A DNA stretch of 64,000 nucleotides, from the NCBI GenBank assembly GCA_004558805.1, contig SFDE01000015.1:6127-70126 (forward strand), in the 5' to 3' direction. A program made the position numbers and the translations under genes. The notes under the pieces were generated by a model that had not been told where the DNA came from, searched no databases, and saw only the letters and a program-made list of their open reading frames with translations. This DNA is from Faecalibacterium prausnitzii. Lineage in GTDB: Bacteria; Bacillota; Clostridia; Oscillospirales; Ruminococcaceae. Shown here piece by piece: positions 51,207 to 59,150 of the stretch. Within the stretch, counting starts at the first letter, position 1. The number at the start of each line of letters is the position of its first letter.

Positions 51207-53113
51207 GCAGCGTACTTGCTTGCTGCTGCACCTGCAATGCGACCAAAGACGGTAAAGTCTGCCACAGCGTTGCCGCCCAGACGGTTTGCACCGTGGACGC
51301 CGCCGGTGACCTCACCTGCTGCAAACAGACCGGGGATCACGGAGCCGTCTGCCTTCAGCACTTCGGTGTTGGTGTTGATCTTCAGACCACCCATGGTGTG
51401 GTGGACGCCTGCGGTGACCTTGATGGCATAGTAGGGAGCGGTATCCAGCTTGTTGGCAAAGCTGGTACGACCAAACTCGGCGTCGCTCTTTGCCTCCACG
51501 CAGCTGTTCCAGTCTGCCATAGTCTGAGCGAAGGCAGCCTCGTCCACGCCCATAGCCTTTGCCAGCTCTTCGTAGGTAGCACCTTCCACGGTGTAGCCCT
51601 TCTTGATGTAGCCCTGGATGACGCTGGAAGCGTCTGCCATTGCCTGATCCACCACCAGCCAGCTGTAGCTGCCGGTCTGTGCGATCTCGGCGGCGGAGAC
51701 CACGTCACGGGTGCCCACTTCGTCGATGAAGCGCTTGCCCTCAGCGTTCACAAGGATAGCGCCGTCGCCGCGGAGACCCTCGGTGATGAGGGCAGCGGTG
51801 TTTGCCTCCACGGTGGGGTGGATCTGGATCTGGTCCATGTCCACGGTGTCTGCGCCGATGGCGGTAGCCATCTCAATGCCCTGACCCTGAATGCCGGAGG
51901 CGTTGGTGGTCATAAAGCCCTTCAGCTCGGGCTTGTACTTTACCACCATGTCCAGATTTGCACCAAAGCCGCCGCTGGTGATCACCACAGCCTTGGCGTT
52001 GACAGTAACGGTCTCACCGGAAGCACCGGTTGCCTTGACGCCCACGGCAGCGCCGTTGGCATCGGTGAGGATCTCGTTGGCGGTGGTGTTCAGCATGATC
52101 TGAACGCCAGCCTTCTCGCAGTTTTCCTGCAGCAGGGGGATCATGTAAGAGCCTACAGAGACAGTCTTGCCCTCTGCATCCACAGGGCGATGGATGCGCT
52201 TGACGGATGCGCCGCCAAAGCTGGAAACGCTGTGCAGGGTGATGCCATGCTCATCCAGCCAGTCGATGGCGTCGGCGCTGTTGGCGCACAGAGTCTGGAC
52301 CAGAGCGGGGTCGTTGATGCCCTTGCCGCCGATCATGGTGTCCAGCTCCATCAGCTCCACAGAGTCAAAGTAACCCACGGGGTTTGCCTGATATGCCGCC
52401 CACTGCTCAGAGACGGTCTTTGCCAGCGCAGTGATGGTCTCGTTGTCGGCGTACTTGTCGGCGGCGGTCTTCAGGGTCTTTTCCACGCCTGCAGACTCGC
52501 CAAACTCGTTCTCGTCCTGGTAGACGGTGTCGCCGGCGTTCATGCCGCCGGTGGCACGGACGGAGTTGCCGCCCACCATGGGCTGGCTCTCCAGCACCAC
52601 AACGTTCTTGCCCTCGTTGGCAGCGGTGATGGCAGCAGTCATACCTGCGCCGCCTGCGCCCACGATAACGATGTCGGCATCGACCACGGCGTCCTCTGCC
52701 TTGGTGTCGTCTGCCTTTACCTCAGTCTTGAAGTTCTCGGGGTCGAGACCTGCTGCGGTAAGAGCCGCTGCGGCTGCCTCCTTGATGGCATTGGAGGTGA
52801 TGGTAGCGGTGGACACGCCGTCCACAGCAATGCTGCCGCTCTCTGCAATGGCAGTGGGCAGCTGCTCCAGTGCCATGGTGCCGATGCCGGGGGTCTCGTC
52901 TGCGCCTTCTGCGGTGCAGCCGGTGATCTTGCCATCGGTGAGGGTCAGGGTAACGGTAACATCGCCCATGCCCTTGGCGGTACCGGTGTATTCACCGGAC
53001 ACGCCGCTGGTGCTGGAGGCGGGCTTGCTGCAGCCGTAGCCCAGCAGGCTGACGGCGAGAATGGCAGACATTGCCAGCGCTGCCACACTCTTCTTGATTT
53101 GGTTCTTTTTCAT
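51203..53113 (-). CDS. Extracytoplasmic flavin reductase (fumarate-reductase/UrdA-like lipoprotein)
   Basis: 636 residues. Lipoprotein-type signal ending near C28, an FMN-binding domain (about 40-120) with DGVSTATITS, in which T104 fits the covalent-FMN site used by ApbE, and a large FAD-binding fumarate-reductase-type domain (IVIVGAGGAGMTAAITAANEG ... GGMNAGDT ... GLFAAGEVTGGVHGANRLGGNA). Known relatives reduce fumarate, urocanate, methacrylate or other acceptors outside the membrane. The acceptor here cannot be named. No ApbE gene is in the window. Start ATG at 53113 with AAGGAAG upstream. Confidence 0.88.
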   Translation of the reverse strand: MKKNQIKKSVAALAMSAILAVSLLGYGCSKPASSTSGVSGEYTGTAKGMGDVTVTLTLTDGKITGCTAEGADETPGIGTMALEQLPTAIAESGSIAVDGVSTATITSNAIKEAAAAALTAAGLDPENFKTEVKADDTKAEDAVVDADIVIVGAGGAGMTAAITAANEGKNVVVLESQPMVGGNSVRATGGMNAGDTVYQDENEFGESAGVEKTLKTAADKYADNETITALAKTVSEQWAAYQANPVGYFDSVELMELDTMIGGKGINDPALVQTLCANSADAIDWLDEHGITLHSVSSFGGASVKRIHRPVDAEGKTVSVGSYMIPLLQENCEKAGVQIMLNTTANEILTDANGAAVGVKATGASGETVTVNAKAVVITSGGFGANLDMVVKYKPELKGFMTTNASGIQGQGIEMATAIGADTVDMDQIQIHPTVEANTAALITEGLRGDGAILVNAEGKRFIDEVGTRDVVSAAEIAQTGSYSWLVVDQAMADASSVIQGYIKKGYTVEGATYEELAKAMGVDEAAFAQTMADWNSCVEAKSDAEFGRTSFANKLDTAPYYAIKVTAGVHHTMGGLKINTNTEVLKADGSVIPGLFAAGEVTGGVHGANRLGGNAVADFTVFGRIAGAAASKYAA

Positions 53114-53173
53114 GATTTCTTCCTTTTTGATCTTCTTATCCTTGTGGTTTGCTTGAAAAACGTCTATCAGCAT

Positions 53174-53214
53174 AAAAAGGGGGAGCTGCGTATTCGGAAC
53201 ACAGCTCCCCCTTT
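53174..53214 (-). terminator. Terminator of the GGGtGRT gene
   Basis: Minus strand GGGGGAGCTG pairs with CAGCTCCCCC and is followed by TTTTTATG. Confidence 0.9.
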
Positions 53215-53230
53215 GCCGAGCAAAAGAGAA

Positions 53231-54229
53231 TTAGGCGTTAGCCTGCGCAGCAGCAACTGCACATGCAACGGTAGCACCGACCATGGGGTTGTTGCCCATG
53301 CCGATGAGACCCATCATCTCCACGTGTGCGGGCACGGAGGAAGAGCCAGCGAACTGAGCATCGCCGTGCACACGACCCAGAGAGTCGGTCAGACCGTAGC
53401 TTGCGGGACCTGCAGCCACGTTATCAGGGTGCAGGGTACGACCGGTGCCGCCGCCGGAAGCAACGGAGAAGTACTTCTTGCCGTTCTCGATAGCCCACTT
53501 CTTGTAGGTGCCGGCAACCAGGTGCTGGAAGCGGACGGGGTTGGTGGAGTTGCCGGTGATGGAGCACTGGACGTCCTCCTTCTTCATGATGGCAACGCCT
53601 TCCATAACGTCGTTGGCGCCATAGCACTTGACGGCTGCCCGCTCGCCCTCGGAGAAGGGAACTTCCTTCACGACGGTCAGGGTCTGAGTGGGGATGTCGT
53701 ACTCAGTCTGCACGTAGGTGAAGCCGTTGATACGGGAAATGATGTAAGCGGCATCCTTGCCCAGACCGTTCAGGATGACACGCAGGGGGGTCTTGCGGAC
53801 CTTGTTGGCAGTGCGGGCGATGCCGATGGCACCCTCAGCAGCTGCAAAGGACTCGTGACCTGCCAGGAATGCAAAGCAGGTGGTGTCCTCGCTCAGCAGG
53901 CGAGCACCCAGATTGCCGTGACCCAGACCCACCTGACGCTGCTCAGCCACAGAGCCGGGGATGGTGAATGCTTCCAGACCTTCGCCGATGGCAGCAGCGC
54001 ACTCGGCTGCATCGGTGAGACCACGCTTCACAGCGATGGCGGTGCCCAGAGTGTATGCCCAGACAGCGTTGTCGAAGCAGATGGGCTGCACGCCGCGGAC
54101 GATCTTGTCGCAGTCGATGCCCTTAGCGAGGAGCATCTCGTTGCAGGCGTCCAGAGACTCCAGACCGTTAGCCTTCAGGCATGCCTCGATCTTCGGCATG
54201 CGGCGATCCATAGATTCAAAAGTTGCCAT
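53231..54229 (-). CDS. GGGtGRT protein, function unknown
   Basis: 332 residues, soluble, carrying the name-giving motif GGGTGRT (259-265) followed by LHPDN, plus the blocks EQRQVGLGHGNLGARLLSEDTTCFAFLAGHESFAAAEGA and MGLIGMGNNPMVGATVACAVA. The glycine-rich motif suggests a nucleotide or cofactor phosphate site, but no known enzyme family is evident. It follows an Fe-S scaffold-like gene by 17 bases; this pairing recurs in Firmicutes and hints at a joint role in metal-cluster handling. Codon choice is strongly biased to C/G-ending codons, as for well-expressed genes. Confidence 0.85.
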   Translation of the reverse strand: MATFESMDRRMPKIEACLKANGLESLDACNEMLLAKGIDCDKIVRGVQPICFDNAVWAYTLGTAIAVKRGLTDAAECAAAIGEGLEAFTIPGSVAEQRQVGLGHGNLGARLLSEDTTCFAFLAGHESFAAAEGAIGIARTANKVRKTPLRVILNGLGKDAAYIISRINGFTYVQTEYDIPTQTLTVVKEVPFSEGERAAVKCYGANDVMEGVAIMKKEDVQCSITGNSTNPVRFQHLVAGTYKKWAIENGKKYFSVASGGGTGRTLHPDNVAAGPASYGLTDSLGRVHGDAQFAGSSSVPAHVEMMGLIGMGNNPMVGATVACAVAAAQANA

Positions 54230-54246
54230 GAGTCGTTCCTCCTCTC

Positions 54247-54948
54247 TTATTCCTCACGCGGGTCGATGTACTTGACAGCACCCTGATCAGCGCTGAAGCG
54301 ACCGTAAGTACCCACGTTCTTCTCGTAAGCCTCGTTGGGGCTCTTGCCGTGACGGATATCCTCCATCATCTTGCCCAGCTTGACGAACTGATAGCCAATG
54401 ACCTCGCCGTTTGCGTCCACAGCCAGCTTATTGATGTAGCCCTCGGTGAGCTCCAGATAACGGACGCCCTTCTCCTTGGTGGAGAAGATGGTGCCGGTCA
54501 TGGAGCGCAGACCCTTGCCCAGGTCGTCCAGACCTGCGCCGATGGGCAGACCGTCCTCAGAGAAAGCGGTCTGGCTGCGGCCGTAGACGATCTGCAGGAA
54601 CAGCTCGCGCATTGCCACGTTGATGGCATCGCACACCAGGTCGGTGTTCAGAGCTTCCAGGATGGTCTTGCCGGGCAGGATCTCGCCTGCCATTGCAGCA
54701 GAGTGGGTCATGCCGGAGCAGCCGATGGTCTCCACCAGAGCTTCCTCGATGACGCCGTTCTTGATGTTCAGGGACAGCTTGCAAGTGCCCTGCTGAGGAG
54801 CACACCAGCCCACACCATGGGTGTAGCCGCTGATGTCCTTGATCTCATAAGCCTTGACCCATGCGCCCTCTTCGGGGATGGGAGCCGGACCATGCTTAGG
54901 ACCTTTGGTGATCGGGCACATATTCTGTACTTGCTGCGAATAGGTCAT
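54247..54948 (-). CDS. Iron-sulfur cluster assembly scaffold-like protein (NifU/IscU-related)
   Basis: 233 residues. Cysteines C49, C56, C77 and C106 stand in NifU-N-like surroundings (GWCAPQQGTC; ETIGCSGMTHSAAMAGEI; NTDLVCDAINVAM). It is longer than IscU (about 130) and lacks the IscU LPPVK motif. Presumed to build or hold an Fe-S cluster for the GGGtGRT partner. The ATG at 54948 is nine bases after AAAAGGAG; an ATG six bases upstream is nearly on top of it. A consensus promoter lies at 55066. Confidence 0.82.
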   Translation of the reverse strand: MTYSQQVQNMCPITKGPKHGPAPIPEEGAWVKAYEIKDISGYTHGVGWCAPQQGTCKLSLNIKNGVIEEALVETIGCSGMTHSAAMAGEILPGKTILEALNTDLVCDAINVAMRELFLQIVYGRSQTAFSEDGLPIGAGLDDLGKGLRSMTGTIFSTKEKGVRYLELTEGYINKLAVDANGEVIGYQFVKLGKMMEDIRHGKSPNEAYEKNVGTYGRFSADQGAVKYIDPREE

Positions 54949-55065
54949 AATCATACTCTCCTTTTGACAAATCCCTGCCGGCACGGCAGACCTCCCCTGC
55001 CCCGTTTGCATCGTCCGGGCAAGCCCCGTTTTCCGGCGCTGTCCGGTACTACCACGCATAATTTT

Positions 55066-55094
55066 ATTATAGAGAAAGCAGCAGGATTTTGCAA
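55066..55094 (-). promoter_or_regulatory. Promoter of the scaffold/GGGtGRT operon
   Basis: Minus strand TTGCAA (55089-55094), 17-base spacer, TATAAT (55066-55071). A GGATTTTG/CAAAATCC inverted repeat (55084-55113) overlaps the -35 box and may end the upstream MFS transcript. Confidence 0.85.
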
Positions 55095-55197
55095 GTCATT
55101 TTCGACAAAATCCCGCAATTCCTTTTGCGGTTGCCTGCAGCTAACTGTCAATTCCGACGCTTTTGTCCCCGTAATCGTCAAGTTTTTGTCAATTTTG

Positions 55198-56394
55198 TCA
55201 GAGAGTCTTTTTTTCATCCCCGCCTCCGGGCTGCACCGGCTTTAGGGCAGCTATGGCGGCAAGCCCCGCCGCTGCTGCCGCCGCCGCCAGCCAGTGCCGT
55301 CCCCGCTCCAGCCCCAGCCAGTCTGCAGCGGCGGGAAATACAAGGCTGCCCACGCTCTGCCCCAGTGCCAGAAAGCCGTAGTTCACCCCGGCGTGGGGCA
55401 GCCCGAACAGGTCGGTGGAAAGGGCGGGCAGCACCGCCGCCAGTCCCGAATAGCAGAAGGTCAGCCCTCCGTACACCGCCACCACCATCCAGCCCCGGGC
55501 AAAGGCAAAGCCCACCGACAGCCCCAGCGACCCGGCAAACAGCAGCCCGTCGGCGGCTCTGCGCCCCACCCGGTCGCTGAACAGGGGCATCAGCAGCCGC
55601 CCCGCCGCACTGCCCACGCTGCCCAGCACCACGCTCCACAGCGCCGCCTTTTCGTCCAGACCCCGCTCCACGCCCAGTTTGAGGATCACGGGACTGAACA
55701 GCAGCACCGCCGGGGTGGAAAAGCACACTGCCCCGGTGCACAGCCAGTACTGCCTCGTACCCAGCATCTGCCAGGGAGAAAGGTCCACCCCGCCGGTGTT
55801 CTTCTGCCGGGGTTCGGGCGGGTCCTGCAAAAGCAGGCTGCCTGCCAGACACACCGGCAGGCTCACCGCCCCCAGACCCAAAAACGCTCCCCGGATGCCC
55901 TGCAAAAATCCGATCCCCCGCACCGCTGTCCGGACAAAAAAGGTAAGAAAGGCTCCGGAGAGACCCACCGCCCCGCCGATGACTCCGGTGGCAAGTCCCT
56001 TGCGCCCGGCGTACCATTTCTGAGCACAGGACTGGATGGAGGGGTACAGAAACGCCGTACCCAACCCCGCCGGGATGCTGAAACCCAGATAAAATCCCGC
56101 CCCGCCCTCCGGCAGCATCGCCGCCGTACACAAGCCGCCGCAAAGCAGCGCCGTGCCCCACAGCCCGGCGCACCGGGGTCCCCGCCGGTCCTGCAAAAAA
56201 CCTCCCAGCACGCAGCCCACCCCAAACGCGGCAATGAGGAGGGCAAAGGCGTACTCTGTCCCCTGCTCCGACATGCCGTATTCCTCCATCACCGGCTGCT
56301 GGAACACCCCCCACGCCGCCGGGATGCCGGTTAGGATCTGCACCGCCGCCCCGGCAGCAAGAATGGTCCAGGGATGTTTTGCGGCAAACTTCAT
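55198..56394 (-). CDS. OFA-family MFS transporter
   Basis: 398 residues, 12 hydrophobic segments. N-terminal LTGIPAAWGVFQQPVMEEYGMSEQGTEYAFALLIAAFGVGCVLGGFLQDRRGPR is typical of the oxalate/formate antiporter family; QKWYAGRKGLATGVIGGAVGLSG is the second conserved block. Likely carries a small organic anion. Unusual bias towards Gly/Ala/Leu, and GC higher than neighbouring genes. Divergent from hisS. Confidence 0.85.
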   Translation of the reverse strand: MKFAAKHPWTILAAGAAVQILTGIPAAWGVFQQPVMEEYGMSEQGTEYAFALLIAAFGVGCVLGGFLQDRRGPRCAGLWGTALLCGGLCTAAMLPEGGAGFYLGFSIPAGLGTAFLYPSIQSCAQKWYAGRKGLATGVIGGAVGLSGAFLTFFVRTAVRGIGFLQGIRGAFLGLGAVSLPVCLAGSLLLQDPPEPRQKNTGGVDLSPWQMLGTRQYWLCTGAVCFSTPAVLLFSPVILKLGVERGLDEKAALWSVVLGSVGSAAGRLLMPLFSDRVGRRAADGLLFAGSLGLSVGFAFARGWMVVAVYGGLTFCYSGLAAVLPALSTDLFGLPHAGVNYGFLALGQSVGSLVFPAAADWLGLERGRHWLAAAAAAAGLAAIAALKPVQPGGGDEKKTL

Positions 56395-56448
56395 GGTCTC
56401 ACCTCCGGCGCTGCGCTCCCTGCGTTTGAGATAGTATGTCCATTCTGA

Positions 56449-56476
56449 TTGACAAAAACGCAGTTTCCTTTATAAT
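56449..56476 (+). promoter_or_regulatory. Promoter of hisS
   Basis: TTGACA (56449-56454), 16-base spacer, TATAAT (56471-56476). Confidence 0.85.
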
Positions 56477-56500
56477 GAAAAAGGAAAAGACCAAGCATCT

Positions 56501-56593
56501 TTGCCCTCTCCGGTCCCTTTGCACCGGCTCCCCCATGGACTGCCAAGAGGGGACCGGCGGCATCGCTCCTGCGATGACCGGGAGGGCGGGCAA
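56501..56593 (+). other. Folded leader of hisS
   Basis: TTGCCCTC-CCGG (56501-56513) can pair with CCGG-AGGGC-GCAA (56578-56593). Inside are CCGGTCCC (56510-56517) against GGGACCGG (about 56550-56557) and a hairpin CATCGC/GCGATG (56561-56576). No T-box core (AGGGTGG with a nearby terminator) is seen. Confidence 0.45.
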
Positions 56594-56615
56594 TCGATAG
56601 AGAGGAATTACGATT

Positions 56616-57857
56616 ATGAAAACACAGGCTTTAAAAGGTATGCGGGACCTGCTGCCCGCCGAGCAGACCCTGCGGGACCACATTCAGGGCAAGATCCTGG
56701 AGACCTACCGTGCCGCCGGCTTTGAGCGGATCTCCACCCCTATGCTGGAGGATATGGAGAATCTGGACAAGTCCGAGGGCGGCGACAACCTGAACCTGAT
56801 CTTCAAGGTGCTGAAGCGGGGCGACAAACTCACCGCCGCCCTTGCCACCGGGGACCCCAAGCAGCTTTCCGACATGGGTCTGCGCTACGACCTGACCCTG
56901 CCCCTTTCCCGGTACTACGCCGCCAACAAGGATAAGCTGCCCAGCCCCTTTAAGGTGATCCAGACCGACCGGGTGTTCCGTGCCGAGCGTCCTCAGAAGG
57001 GTCGCCTGCGGGAGTTCGTCCAGTGCGACATCGACATTCTGGGAGACTCCTCCCCCAACGCCGAGGTGGAACTCATCGACGTCACCACCCGGGCACTGCT
57101 GAACATTGGCTTTACCGGCTTTACCGTCAACATCAACGACCGCCGCATCCTCCGGGGGATGCTGGAGAGCATGGGCTTTGCTCCCGACACTCTGGACTCT
57201 GTCTGCATCACCTTTGATAAGATGGACAAGATCGGTGCCGAGGGGGTCAAGGCAGAGCTTACCGAAAAGCAGCTGCCGGAAGCCGCCGTCAACGCCCTTG
57301 CAGACTTCATCGCCGCCGGTGCGGTGACCCTGGATGCCGTTGCCGCCCGCTGTGCCGACCCCGCCATTGCCGACGACCTGAAGTACGTCCTTGCCACCGC
57401 CAGCGCCATTGCCGGCGGACGGTATCAGGTGGCATACTGCCCCAGTCTGGTGCGGGGTCAGGGCTATTACACCGGAATGGTGTTCGAGGTCACCTGCCCG
57501 CAGTTCAGCGGTGCCGTGGCAGGCGGCGGGCGCTACGACAACATGGTAGGCAAGTTCCTGGGCACCCAGGTGCCTGCAGTGGGCTTCTCCATCGGTTTTG
57601 AGCGGGTCTGCGGCATCCTGCTGGAGCAGGGCTACCAGATCCCCGGTGCAAAGCAGAAGATTGCCCTGCTCTATGGCAAGGATGCAGACTTCACCGCCGT
57701 CCTCGCTAAGGCAGACGCCCTGCGCAGCAGCTACAACGTCACCGTGCTGCCCATGGGCAAAAAACTGGGCAAGCAGCTGGGTCAGCTGGAAGCCGCAGGC
57801 TTTGCCGGTGCCGCTTTTATGGACAAGGACAAGGTCAAGATCTTTGCTCAGCAGTAA
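56616..57857 (+). CDS. hisS: Histidine--tRNA ligase
   Basis: 413 residues. Class II aminoacyl-tRNA synthetase: motif 2 region VFRAERPQKGRLREFVQCDIDILG, the histidine-binding stretch LVRGQGYYTGMVFEV (usually RGLDYYTxTVFE) and motif 3 AVGFSIGFERV, then an anticodon-binding C-terminal domain. The RGLDYY sequence reads RGQGYY, so the paralogue HisZ or a divergent HisS must be considered; length with a C-terminal domain favours HisS. Monocistronic between a promoter and a strong terminator. Confidence 0.88.
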   Translation: MKTQALKGMRDLLPAEQTLRDHIQGKILETYRAAGFERISTPMLEDMENLDKSEGGDNLNLIFKVLKRGDKLTAALATGDPKQLSDMGLRYDLTLPLSRYYAANKDKLPSPFKVIQTDRVFRAERPQKGRLREFVQCDIDILGDSSPNAEVELIDVTTRALLNIGFTGFTVNINDRRILRGMLESMGFAPDTLDSVCITFDKMDKIGAEGVKAELTEKQLPEAAVNALADFIAAGAVTLDAVAARCADPAIADDLKYVLATASAIAGGRYQVAYCPSLVRGQGYYTGMVFEVTCPQFSGAVAGGGRYDNMVGKFLGTQVPAVGFSIGFERVCGILLEQGYQIPGAKQKIALLYGKDADFTAVLAKADALRSSYNVTVLPMGKKLGKQLGQLEAAGFAGAAFMDKDKVKIFAQQ

Positions 57858-57883
57858 GATCCGTTGATCCTGTAACAAATGAC

Positions 57884-57918
57884 AAACGCTCCCCGGTGCC
57901 GCAGCACCGGGGAGCGTT
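57884..57918. terminator. Bidirectional terminator after hisS
   Basis: AAACGCTCCCCGGTGC pairs with GCACCGGGGAGCGTTT; TTGCTTT follows on the plus strand. Confidence 0.95.
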
Positions 57919-57937
57919 TTGCTTTATGAAACAGCTA

Positions 57938-58900
57938 TCAGATAGTAAACTGCACCACGCAGAATGCGGCGTAGATGCACAGCAGGGCAATACCCTGAGG
58001 ACGGCTGAGCTTGCCCCGCACAAGTGCCGGCAGAGTCAGCAGCAGCATAACGGCAAACATCACCGGGATCTCCAGCACCAGAGAGGCGTTATGCCCAAAG
58101 AGCATGGAGTTCTGAGGAATGGTAAAGGGTGCAAGGGTCACGCTGACACCGCTGACCAGCACCAGATTGAACACGTTGGCACCGATGACGTTGCCTAGAG
58201 ACAGGGCACCGTGCCCCTTAGCCAGCGAGGTGATGGCAGTGACCAGCTCCGGCAGAGAGGTGCCCAGTGCCACGAAGGTCAGGGCGATCACCGATTCCGG
58301 CACGCCCAGTGCCTGAGCGATGAGGGTGCCGTTGTCCACCAGCAGGTCAGCGCCCACGGCGATCAGAGCAGCGCCCACTGCCAGCAGACCCAGCTCCTTG
58401 GCGAGAGAGCTGTTTTCTTCCGGCTCATCTTCCTCTTCCGGGGCGGGGGCTTTCTTCATTGCCATGACGTTGCAGGTAATATACGCCACGAACATTGCCA
58501 GCAGAATAATACCCACAGGGCGGGTGAAAGAACCGGTGGTATACGCCACCCCTGCGTAGAACGCCGCTGCCACAAAGAAGAACAGCACCGGGGTCCGCAG
58601 GCTCTTGGGGTCCACCTTGCCCGGGCGCACCGCAATGGTGATGGCAGCGATCAGCGCAGAGTTGCAGATGACCGAGCCGATGGCGTTGCCGTAGGCGATC
58701 TCACCGTGACCGGTGAGGGCGGAGGTGGTGGACACCATCACCTCCGGCAGGGTGGTGCCGATGGACACCACGGTTGCGCCGATGAGCAGCTCCGGCACGT
58801 GGAACCGACGGGCAATGCCCGTGGCACCGTCCACGAACCAGTCGCCGCCCTTGATCAGGCACAGCAGACCAACAATGAATAATAAGATGGCGATCAGCAT
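57938..58900 (-). CDS. CaCA-family cation exchanger (YrbG-like)
   Basis: 320 residues in two homologous halves, each with the alpha-repeat: VVSIGTTLPEVMVSTTSAL with GNAIGSVICNSAL, and FVALGTSLPELVTAITSLAKG with GNVIGANVFNLVL. An acidic loop (EEEDEPEE) separates the halves. It exchanges Na+ or H+ for Ca2+ or, given the leader, probably Mn2+. The ATG at 58900 has AAAGGAG upstream. The manganese riboswitch-like leader predicts induction by Mn2+. Confidence 0.92.
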   Translation of the reverse strand: MLIAILLFIVGLLCLIKGGDWFVDGATGIARRFHVPELLIGATVVSIGTTLPEVMVSTTSALTGHGEIAYGNAIGSVICNSALIAAITIAVRPGKVDPKSLRTPVLFFFVAAAFYAGVAYTTGSFTRPVGIILLAMFVAYITCNVMAMKKAPAPEEEDEPEENSSLAKELGLLAVGAALIAVGADLLVDNGTLIAQALGVPESVIALTFVALGTSLPELVTAITSLAKGHGALSLGNVIGANVFNLVLVSGVSVTLAPFTIPQNSMLFGHNASLVLEIPVMFAVMLLLTLPALVRGKLSRPQGIALLCIYAAFCVVQFTI

Positions 58901-58943
58901 AGTTTTTCTCCTTTTTTCAGACCATTCTTCCAATACGATACGG

Positions 58944-59095
58944 AAAAAAAGAGACCTTTATTACAACCTCCTCCTTACGGCAAGGCTGTAATAAAAGTCT
59001 CAAGCTTCCGGCACCGCAGCGGGCATTGCTGCCGGGATGTCGCTGCGGCACAGCGCCGGTCTCTTGTGGCACCGACGCCCTCTACTCCCTTTTAT
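58944..59095 (-). ncRNA. yybP-ykoY-type (Mn2+) riboswitch with terminator
   Basis: The transcript begins near 59098 with AAAAGGGAGTAG (minus strand, 59082-59093), matching the conserved GGGGAGUAG of the class, continues through GC-rich stems, and ends with TTGAGACTTTTA and a terminator whose arms are GAGACTTTTATTACA (58987-59001) and TGTAATAAAGGTCTC (58951-58965), followed by seven T (58944-58950). Position ahead of a cation exporter is typical. I could not fold it by program. Confidence 0.72.
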
Positions 59096-59104
59096 CCGTC
59101 GGAT

Positions 59105-59133
59105 ATTATACTGTATCCCTGTGCAAAAAGCAA
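59105..59133 (-). promoter_or_regulatory. Promoter of the riboswitch/exchanger unit
   Basis: Minus strand TTGCTT (59128-59133), 17-base spacer, TATAAT (59105-59110). Confidence 0.75.
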
Positions 59134-59150
59134 GCAAAACCGTAAAATTT

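Noticed and set aside
56483..56615. T-box leader for hisS
   Set aside because: No T-box core sequence and no terminator/antiterminator pair; too short.
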